Part shown: positions 56,669-64,000 of the stretch, one piece after another | How positions within the stretch are numbered: position 1 is the stretch's first letter | How the letters are laid out: each line of letters starts with the position of its first letter | Notes under the pieces: generated by a model | The model's input: only the letters and a program-made list of their open reading frames with translations | Database searches by the model: none | Told to the model about the DNA's origin: nothing | Assembly: GCA_928212115.1 (NCBI GenBank) | Contig: CAKMRJ010005634.1 | Location: 262,579,530-262,643,529 of the forward strand | Source of the DNA: Lactuca virosa | Lineage: Eukaryota; Streptophyta; Magnoliopsida; Asterales; Asteraceae | Length of the DNA: 64,000 bases | Direction of reading: 5' to 3' | Position numbers and translations under genes: made by a program

Positions 56669-58429
56669 ATGTGGTCATCCGGAGATGAGGATGATGACCT
56701 TAACAACAACAAGAGAAAAGGGAAGATCTGCATGGTTGCAGCTGGTGAAGAAAGACTTAATTTCAGCATGCATGATTGCGAACCATACTTAGAAAGACTT
56801 AATGACACGTGTGTTGCCATCCTTTCAAACTACAACAAGGCTTTCGATAAAAAGAATATAGCATCCCAAGAGCTATATCATGTGAGAGGAAGACTTGAGG
56901 ATAAGAGACTTAAAGTGGCCATGCTAGAAAAATATTTGTTGTTAGAAAAGGATGCTAGGATGTTGAATGAAACTCAGTTAAATATTACTTTAGATCAAAT
57001 GGATTTAGCCCAGAAAGGAAATTGCACGTTTGAATCAATTAATAGAAAAGCTCATTAATGAATCTGAAGTAATTGAAAACTTAGTGAATAATGGGACTGT
57101 AGACAACACCTATAACTGGGGGTGGTCCAATAGGTACTCAACCGATAAGAACTAAAAACCCGGGTTCAATGTCGATCGACCATATGTCCCACCTGATCGT
57201 GAGTTTCATTATCCCGTCAATGATAAAACGTTCCCCGAAGACATTCGATGTCACTTCGGTAGACTTCATGAGCTGAGTAACATTTTTTTCATAGAGGAAA
57301 TTCTTCCTAAACCCTATGGTAATCCAAGTGATCAAATACCCATCATTGGCACAATTTGTCTCGATTCTCAGTCTTCTTCAGATGTACATGAAGAAGTCGT
57401 TGTGGAAGGACCAGACGTAGTTGTAAATCGTCCATCCTTACCTTACATAAAGTGTCCCATAAATGAACCATCTTTGACATATTTTGCGGTTGTCCAGTCA
57501 TTCGCACCTCAGACCGCAGTCAAAAGCACATTGACCATTCAGCCATTCTTCATGAATTACCAATTGAAAACTTTGAATATGGTCAATGTTCACAAAGTCC
57601 TAAACTCTCTAGTTCAGATGACTCAAGTCCTCGTTTTTCAAATCAATCAAAGCTTTTCAAGAAACCGCAGTTGAACATTTCTGACTGCGGTTCTCCAAAA
57701 ACTCAAGCAAAATTGGCTTTCAAAGAGGAACTCGGGTCCCGAGGCAAAAAGAGGGATACTGAATTCAAAAACAACTTCAAACATGCCAAGATTTCAAATC
57801 AAAAGAATCTAGAAAAACCCACCACTGCCAAAAATCTTTCGAAATTCACGGTAGTCAAAGGATTAGACAAAAGGGAATGTAAAGTAACAAAAACTTTTTC
57901 AAACACTCCTGCAAAATCCCAAAAGATAGTCATGTATTTTCAAAAGTATTATTTTCAAAAATATTCCTTAAACGATCCGATGTGGAAAGGTATTTTACCA
58001 ACTCCTGAACCTTCAAAATCACTTCAATCAGTTGTCAGGTCAAAACCTAGGAGTAATTCACGTGCAAAAACTTTTTCAAATTCCAAAGGAACTACATCCA
58101 AACACCACTAACGGACCGGACACAAGACTCGAACTACACACTCCGGACCGTTGACCAAGTACGGTGTCTGGATAAACGATAAAAATCACTCTTTTGGATT
58201 TTATCTACTGAAAAAGTCTTGTTCAATCCAACCTCGTAACATCCCCAAAGTTACCAAACACCCACGACTAGGCCTAAAGACTGACACAAAATCTGTTCCT
58301 ACAACCCACGTGCATGCATCTAGTAAGAAAGTTTCACATGTGACCCTGAGCTCCAAACTTGTTTAGGTGCCCAACTAACCCGTCAATTTTTAGGTAATGG
58401 GTAAGGAGGAACAAGAAGAGGAGGGGTTA
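56669..58429 (+). pseudogene. Copia 4 gag end and gag-protease linker
   Basis: Resumes Copia 4 right after the Copia 2 LTR. MWSSGDEDDDLNNNKRKGK and MVAAGEERLNFS are typical of the Sirevirus gag C-terminus after the zinc knuckle. A coiled coil follows (ELYHVRGRLEDKRLKVAMLE, ~56850-57050). Further pieces lie at 57402-57674 (a different frame), 57671-58111 (basic, Lys/Ser-rich) and 58151-58366. Stops at 57056, 58109 and 58364. The zinc knuckle itself is missing. Confidence 0.7.
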
Positions 58430-59700
58430 ATTGATAGTGTCTGCTCTTGCACATGACCGGAAGGTTAGAATACTTTTGCAACTTCAGGCCTATTTGTAAC
58501 GGTGGACATGTCACGTTTGGGAACAATGCAAATGGAATCATCAGGGGTTATGGTGTATTGACCACTAGAAGTTTCTCAATTCAAAAGGTTGCTTACTTAG
58601 AATGCCTCAACCATAACTTAATTAGTGTGGGCCAACTATGCAAAGTTGGCCATCGGGTTGAATTTGATAATGAATATTGCTACATAATGACGAATGATAG
58701 AAGCACCTGCTTGTTCAAATCCAAATCCGAAGGGACAATGTATCCTTTGGATGTCTCACTGATCATTGGCAAACCGCTGTTATGTTTTCTATCAAAGGCA
58801 GTATCCGAAGTTAGCTGGTTATGGCACCGCAAGCTAGCTCATCTTAACTTCCAGTATATCAACAACCTGGTCACCGAAGAACTGGTATGTGGTCTCCCCA
58901 TTCTGAAATACAACAATGATGCACTTTGCCCAGCTTGTGAGTGTGGAAAGCAAACAAAGGGAAGCCATCCACTGGTTATTGATTCTTCAATTACTGAACC
59001 ATTGGAGCTACATCATATTGATCTATTAGGTCAATCAACCGTAGCCAGTCTTCATCACAAAAAGTACTTTTTGGTTATATTTGATGACTTCACACGTTTC
59101 ATTTGGGTCTTCTTTCTATGACTTAAATCGGACACATCACAGATCATGGGCAACTTTATAAAAGAAATCGAGCTTCAAATCAAGTTACCATTCAGAAGAA
59201 TAAGAAGTGACAACGGAACCGAATTTACTAATCACCTCTTAAATAGTTTCTTGGTTTTAAAGGGCATCAGTCACAACTTTTCAGCTCCCTACACACCGCA
59301 TCAAAATGGAGTAGTAGAGAGAAGAAATCGCACATTGGTCGAAGCAGCTAGATCAATGTTAAACTTTGCCAACCTTCCTTTATACTTCTAGGTCGAAGAA
59401 GTTGCAACTGCATGCTTTGTTCAAAACCGAATCACCATTTGCAAGCATCTTAACAAGACTCTGTATGAGGGTCTCAACAACCGCAATCCCAATGTCCGAT
59501 TCTTCCATATTTTTGGATGCAGATGTTTTGTGATCAACAAGGATCACCTTAACAAAATTACACCAAAATCAGATGAAGGCATTTTCCTTGGCTACTCAAC
59601 AAATAAAGTGGCCTATAGGGTTCTCATCAGATGTACAAGACTGATAGTCGAAAGCTTCGATGTCAAATTTAACGACCATTATGTCCACAATACTGCTCCA
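58430..59700 (+). pseudogene. pol: Copia 4 protease and integrase
   Basis: The protease site is damaged: the D-S-G codons read D-S-V near 58433 and a one-base loss before ATG 58454 shifts the frame. From 58447 a single frame runs on: NGIIRGYGVLTTRSFSIQKV, CLNHNLISVGQLCK, EVSWLWHRKLAHLNFQYINN, CPACECGKQTKGSHP, then the integrase core LHHIDLLGQS, RSDNGTEF and NGVVERRNRTLVEA (D, D, E kept). Stops at 59119-59121 (TGA) and 59389-59391 (TAG in place of a Trp codon) are the only breaks. Then FIHFGCRCF-like tail and EGIFLGYSTNKVAYRV. Confidence 0.85.
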
Positions 59701-60420
59701 TCAAGTGAACCAAAAGCTATCCTGGAAAGTGATATCTCAGCCTCTTCGGGTCCCTTAAACATAGTTGAAATCAACTTTGATGATCTTTTTGACCCCGCGG
59801 AGACAACTCATCTCTCTGAAATTTTAGAGTCTCTGGTAACTCAACAACAACATGCTGAAGTATCTGGTCCAACCTTATCTAAAGATGTGTCACTCAATAC
59901 TTCCACCTCACCGGTTGAGGGGGAAATTTCAACTCCGGTTCTAGTGACAACCATCGAGGTTCTAGTATTAGAAGATGCAGCTCCGGTGTCTAACCGCAGA
60001 GTCAACATCCAACCAAATGCTTCTTCAGACTCTGAGGATGAAGAGGTTGGGAACAAAGACACAAGATCAGATCCAAGGGTTATCACTCATTCATCAATCC
60101 AGGGGGAACCATCTTTGGTTCAGGGGGAACTCCCATCCTCAATTCAGGGGGAACCTCCATCAACTGTTGTTGTTCAAATTCCTACAGTCCAAGATACTTC
60201 TACAGGCTGCTCCCAAGTCGAGGGGGAACTACCTTCTCCTACCGTAGAGCCATCTGACGTTGAAGATATTCCCTCTACCGCACCTGCTGATCACCAACAA
60301 ACTTGTCTTCACATCTGGACAAAGGATTAACCACCTGGTCAAATTATTGGAAACCCATCCGCAAGCATTCAAACTCTATCCTCTAGTGATTTAACAGACC
60401 ACCGCTACTATGCAGCTTTT
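59701..60420 (+). pseudogene. pol: Copia 4 integrase-RT linker with GGGGGA tracts
   Basis: Low-complexity acidic Ser/Pro/Glu/Thr-rich linker. The motif (Q/E)-G-E recurs at five GGGGGAA tracts (59917, 60100, 60121, 60145, 60220). A stop at 60328-60330 replaces the residue before PPGQIIG (the Sirevirus D-H-P position). The frame is the same as that of integrase and reverse transcriptase. Confidence 0.78.
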
Positions 60421-61497
60421 ATGTCCCCAGTCGAGCCTCGAACCATAAAAGAAGCACTCATGGAACCCGAATGGATCACCGCAATGCAAGAAGAGTTAGC
60501 CGAGTTTGAAAGGAACAAAGTGTGGAAACTTGTACCGAAACCAAAAGGTCATTTAATCGTCGGTACTAGATGGGTATACAAAAACAAGCTTGATGAGTCT
60601 GGTGCAGTAGTAAGAAACAAAGCAAGGCTAGTGGCTAAGGGGTACAGCCAACTTGAAGGCATTGACTATGATGAAACCTATGCACCCGTAGCCAGAATGG
60701 AAGCAATACACATTTTCTTAGCGTATGTTGAACACAAGAATATCAAAGTACATCAAATGGATGTAAAAAGTACCTTTCTGAATGGAGAACTGAAGGAAGA
60801 GGTTTACTTGCAACAACCTCCAGGCTTTGAGAGTCAAGAATTTGCAAATCATTGCTACAAGCTAGAAAAAGCAGTATACGGTCTTAAACAAGCACCAAGG
60901 GCATGGTATGAGAATCTTTCTGAGTTTCTTGTCATGTCTGGATACAAAAGAAGTGCGGTTGATCCCACGTTGTTTAGAAGGGCAAATGGTAATCACTTGA
61001 TGCTCGTCCAAATATATGTGGATGATATCATTTTTGGTTCAACAGATCGGGATATGGTGAATGATTTTGCAAAGCTCATGACAAGTAAATTCCAAATCAG
61101 CATGAATAGAGAGATCAACTTCTTTCTAGGACTTCAAGTGAAACAAGTCCCTCAAGGGATATTCAGTCATCAAGAGAAATACACCTTTGAACTGTTGAAG
61201 AAATTCTCAATGGATAATTGTTCCTCAGCCAAGGTCCCGATGGCCTTCGAATACAAGATTTCAGCTGATCCTTCCGGAGAATCAGTTGATCACAAAATCT
61301 ATCGTGGAATGATTGGGTCATTGATATACCTCACCGCAAGTAGACCGGATATTGTCTTTGCAACAGGCTTATGTGCTAGGTACCAAGTGGACCCCAAAGT
61401 ATCTCACTTGACCGCAGTCAAGAAAATCTTCAGATACCTAAAGGGAAGTAAAGCGTTAGGCCTCTGGTACCCAACAGGAAATGACTTCGGCCTTTAA
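60421..61497 (+). pseudogene. pol: Copia 4 reverse transcriptase
   Basis: A 358-codon open frame: EPRTIKEALMEPEWITAMQE, WKLVPKPKGHLIVGTRWVYK, KARLVAKGYSQLEGIDYDET, VHQMDVKSTFLNGELKEEVY, YGLKQAPRAWYENLSEFL and an intact YVDD box at 61015-61026. Then FFLGLQVKQVPQGIF and YLTASRPDIVFATGLCARYQ. It is the best kept reverse transcriptase in the window, with no break until the stop at 61495-61497 near the RNase H start. Confidence 0.9.
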
Positions 61498-61962
61498 TCT
61501 TTCACAGATGCGGCTCATGCTAGACGTAGATTAGATCGAAAAAGTACTTCAGGTGGATGCCAATTCTTGGGAGGAAGACTAGTCAGCTGGTCCTCAAGGA
61601 AACAAAATTGTGTCTCTCTGTCTACCGCAGAAGCAGAGTATGTGGTCGCTGCCAGCTGTTGTTCCCAAGTTCTATGGATGAAGACTCAACTCATGGACTA
61701 CGGATATAGAATGTTGTGGGTACCAATTTATTGTGATTCAGAGAGTGCTATAGTGATTTCTCATAATCCTATTCACCACTCTAAGACGAAGCACATTGAA
61801 CTACGGTACCACTTCATCAAGGATCATATTCTCAAAGGTAACATCGAACTCACTTTTGTTCCCACTCACGAAGAAATAACTGATGTTTTCACTAAATCAC
61901 TTGATGCTAGAAAATTAAATGGCTTTCTGGAAATGCTAGGAATGATGAATCCATACCCGTAA
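61498..61962 (+). pseudogene. pol: Copia 4 RNase H
   Basis: Same frame as the reverse transcriptase, after the stop at 61495. SFTDAAHARRRLDRKSTSGG, LVSWSSRKQNCVSLSTAEAE, YCDSESAIVISHNPIHHSKT, HIELRYHFIKDHILKGNIEL and EEITDVFTKSLDARKLNGFL. It ends naturally (MNPYP). Confidence 0.88.
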
Positions 61963-62711
61963 TTCTTTTTGAGTTGATAGGTACTGCAGACCACATCTGG
62001 TCTCCAAATGTGAAGGAGTTGTTTCTTTTCTTTTCAAAGTAAAACTCTTGAAGCATTCTCCTCACTACGGTTCTAGAACAATATATTCCTCATATATCTT
62101 TTCATTATACCCAGTATACTGCAATCATATATGATCTATATATTTTTTGGGTCTTTTATTTATTTTATTTCTAACTACATTTTCAAGTGTTCTCTAAGTT
62201 AATGCTACCGCAGTCACCTGAATCCATCTACAGTTAAAATAAATTCCCCTGTAGTCATAACTTTATAAGAGTAGTGATTAATGTTGTGTGCTATTTAATG
62301 TTCTTCAATAAATAATAATAATAAACATTCATTTTGTAGTATACAATGTTTCAGTCTCTTTCAAAATCACTTTTCTTAGTCAGGCCTATTTTAGGCTAAA
62401 ATTCAAGTAAATCGTTTTTCCATAAAAGGCAATCTTTTAAGAAATATCTTTTCTCAACCGTTCATGTCTCATATCCATTTATTGTCAAATTTGTTTCCTC
62501 TTCCCACTTTTTCACAACGGATAAAAACTCTTCACCACACGATTTATCGGCGTGTGATCATGGACCTGACATGCATTTAATGCTCCTTATTTCTCGCAAA
62601 TCTTTTAGTTTTGATTTTCTTTATTTGTGGCTGATAATGGTAAAAACCCAAAGGTTTTTAACTTTAATAGCTGTGAATAAATTAATTACAATAAGATTTC
62701 AAATCCGGATG
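61963..62711 (+). other. Region between pol and the env-like ORF
   Basis: AT-rich and non-coding. The 126-codon frame from 62571 overlaps the env-like start in another frame and has no family likeness. Single CTACCGCAG words occur, for example near 62204. Confidence 0.6.
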
Positions 62712-62835
62712 TATAAAAACCCCCAATTTCTCCCAAGATCGCTTTACACCATTGAACCCTTAAAGACGATCTTCATCTTCTTTATCTTCTTGTTCAAACC
62801 CTTTCCTGCAAGTTCTAAAACCTTTTACTGCAAAC
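62712..62835 (+). promoter_or_regulatory. Possible internal promoter of the env-like ORF
   Basis: GATGTATAAAAACCCCC gives a consensus TATA box (62712-62719). A CT-rich leader (TCTTCATCTTCTTTATC) follows and the ATG comes 117 bp later. This is what a plant core promoter looks like. No other TATA-like box of this quality occurs close by. Confidence 0.45.
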
Positions 62836-63593
62836 ATGGTGAAATCGGGAATATCCAAGAAACAAATGAAGGCTTCTGGGTCTGCTCGTCCCACCGGCTC
62901 AGAAACCACCATCAAAGACCAATCACCGTCTATTGGCTCGAGCAACTTTAGAGCAATTTTTGAAGATCATCCGTCATACAACGATGCAATCATACTGATG
63001 ATCAAGTTCCTCCCAAAGCATCCACTCTATGGTGCATTCAACTGTTTCATTGAAGTAGTTCCGTTACCGACTCTGTTCAAGTGTGCTTTTTTTGCATTCC
63101 GTCCAAGTAACAACCTTCAATAATTACATTTCAACCTTGTTGATGATTCACTGGCTATTCTAACCAAAGCCAAGTTCCTGGAAACAATTAATCTTAGGGT
63201 TCTTCCTTCAACGAAATTCTACTCACCAAGACCTAATGATGTGATTTCAACCCTGTACCAGATGGGTTACCAGAAGAAATTGAAAGGAATAGGAGAATTC
63301 AAAAAGAATCCAATCCCGGCGGTGTGGCAGTTCGTGTGCCACTTTGTGTTCAGAAGTCTTTCCGGCAGGACTGGTGGTACTGACAACATGGGTATGAAAC
63401 TGCTAGAGATTGTGTGGAGCATTTACACCGGTAACGCTGTCAACTATGGTCAAATTCTATGGGATGACTTCTTACAGTACATTCCTAAGGAAGCTCCACG
63501 AGAAGATGCAACCGAGCTCACTTTTTCTCGATTTTGGTCACTATGCATCTTGGGTATGCACAAGGACGCAAAGCTTGATATAGGCGATGACAC
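62836..63593 (+). pseudogene. Sirevirus env-like (additional) ORF, truncated
   Basis: ATG 62836 opens MVKSGISKKQMKASGSARPT, then NFRAIFEDHPSYNDAIILMI. A TAA at 63121-63123 interrupts, and the same frame continues with NLVDDSLAILTKAKFLETIN, VISTLYQMGYQKKLKGIGEF, WQFVCHFVFRSLSGRTGGTD and NYGQILWDDFLQYIPKEA. This resembles the extra protein found after pol (or before gag) in many Asteraceae copia elements; its 'env' name rests on position only, and I see no clear signal peptide or membrane span. The minus-oriented LTR cuts it at 63594; the last three residues of the open frame (VRS) come from that LTR. Confidence 0.65.
63589..63593. other. Candidate target site duplication of Copia 5
   Basis: GACAC directly left of the LTR end. 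The partner copy would lie beyond the right window edge. Confidence 0.4.
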
Positions 63594-63963
63594 TGTAAGG
63601 TCCTAATTACAAGATCCAAACTAGTGATCAAAACAAACAAGAACAAGAATGAATAGAAGAAGAAGATTATCAAGCAATGCACACGTCTACTATAGAAGAA
63701 CGTCTGGTACACCTTGAGTTACACACACAGTTGACGGTAAACCCTATGGATATGTCACTACTGACAGAGTCTGACACATACTATTTAAAGGGAATGAATC
63801 GCCATAAACAAGTTCATGGCCGCAAACCTGTTTACGGCCGTGAACACCAACTCATCCGTAAACACACATCAACAAGCTACAAAACAGCTCCAACATGACC
63901 AAGAACCTATCAAGATTTATACAAATGATTGCCTAGCCCAAACCACCAATCTATGAGCTATCA
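63594..63963 (-). repeat. Copia 5 3' LTR (about 370 bp)
   Basis: On the minus strand it starts TGATAGCTCATAG at 63963 and ends GACCTTACA at 63594. A TATA-like box (minus CTTTAAATAG, 63781-63790) lies downstream of palindromic GTTCACGGCCGTAAAC (63830-63845). A polypurine tract precedes it. The boundaries rest on TG...CA and the PPT only. Confidence 0.65.
63781..63865 (-). promoter_or_regulatory. Copia 5 promoter: GGCCGT palindromes and TATA-like box
   Basis: On the minus strand GTTTACGGATG (about 63853-63863), GTTCACGGCCGTAAAC (63830-63845) and GTTTGCGGCCATGAAC (63812-63827) come before CTTTAAATAG (63781-63790). The core words match those in the Gypsy A LTR, although the elements belong to different superfamilies. 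Confidence 0.6.
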
Positions 63964-64000
63964 ATCTCCCCCTTGGTTTGTGGCTAGCATAAGCTCGGTC
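63964..64000 (-). other. Copia 5 polypurine tract and 3' end of its core
   Basis: Minus strand AACCAAGGGGGAGAT (63964-63978) directly before the LTR start TGATAGC, as in Sireviruses. The remaining bases to the edge are its non-coding 3' end. Confidence 0.7.

Overview
The window is eukaryotic plant DNA made almost entirely of nested LTR retrotransposons; I see no host gene, tRNA, rRNA, CRISPR array or bacterial feature. Signs of a plant: initiator-Met-type primer binding sites (TGGTATCAGAGC) beside TG...CA LTRs, Ty3/gypsy chromovirus and Tat proteins, Ty1/copia proteins of a Sirevirus-like and a second lineage, and AT-rich non-coding filler. LTRs rich in ACTCGACGAGT, GTTTACGGCCGTAAAC and TTCACGACGTGAA words make me think of Asteraceae, most likely lettuce (Lactuca). 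That is recognition from memory, not a search.

Layout. (1) 1-12057, minus strand: a LARD-like non-autonomous element with two ~4.06 kb LTRs (495-4564, 8006-12057) around a 3.44 kb non-coding core. It continues past the left edge as a further core, so it is a tandem LTR-core-LTR-core array. It lies in the gag gene of (2), a gypsy element (12058-17340, minus) with an extra upstream ORF, PBS and a 2.84 kb LTR. That element lies in or against the 3' LTR of (3), a decayed Tat-type gypsy element (to 22447, minus) with a plus-strand antisense ORF and an integrase remnant. (4) 22448-~22830 is a plus-oriented LTR fragment of the same family as (3). (5) 23185-37801, minus: Sirevirus-like copia 'Copia 1', split by Gypsy C (24472-32084, TSD TTCGT), which holds solo LTR D (26678-28554, TSD TGAAC). 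(6) ~38425-63593, plus: Sirevirus-like 'Copia 4', whose 5' LTR region has a three-fold ~1.05 kb tandem promoter repeat. Its gag is broken by Copia 2 (42468-56668, plus), whose RNase H gene holds Copia 3 (46960-54833, minus, TSD AAAGG). Copia 4 resumes with pol (56669-61962) and an env-like ORF (62836-63593). (7) The 3' LTR of another minus-oriented copia element (63594-63963) cuts that ORF.

No element here looks fully autonomous: every pol has stops, frameshifts, deletions or lost catalytic residues. The cis-acting parts (LTR promoters, PBS, polypurine tracts, splice signals) are well kept. The most interesting signals are in these parts: short palindromes just upstream of the TATA box in four different LTR families; a predicted leader intron in the Copia 2/3 family that would remove the PBS and a conserved duplicated leader motif; the triple promoter of Copia 4; reiterated GGGGGA tracts inside Sirevirus coding regions; and the LARD tandem array.
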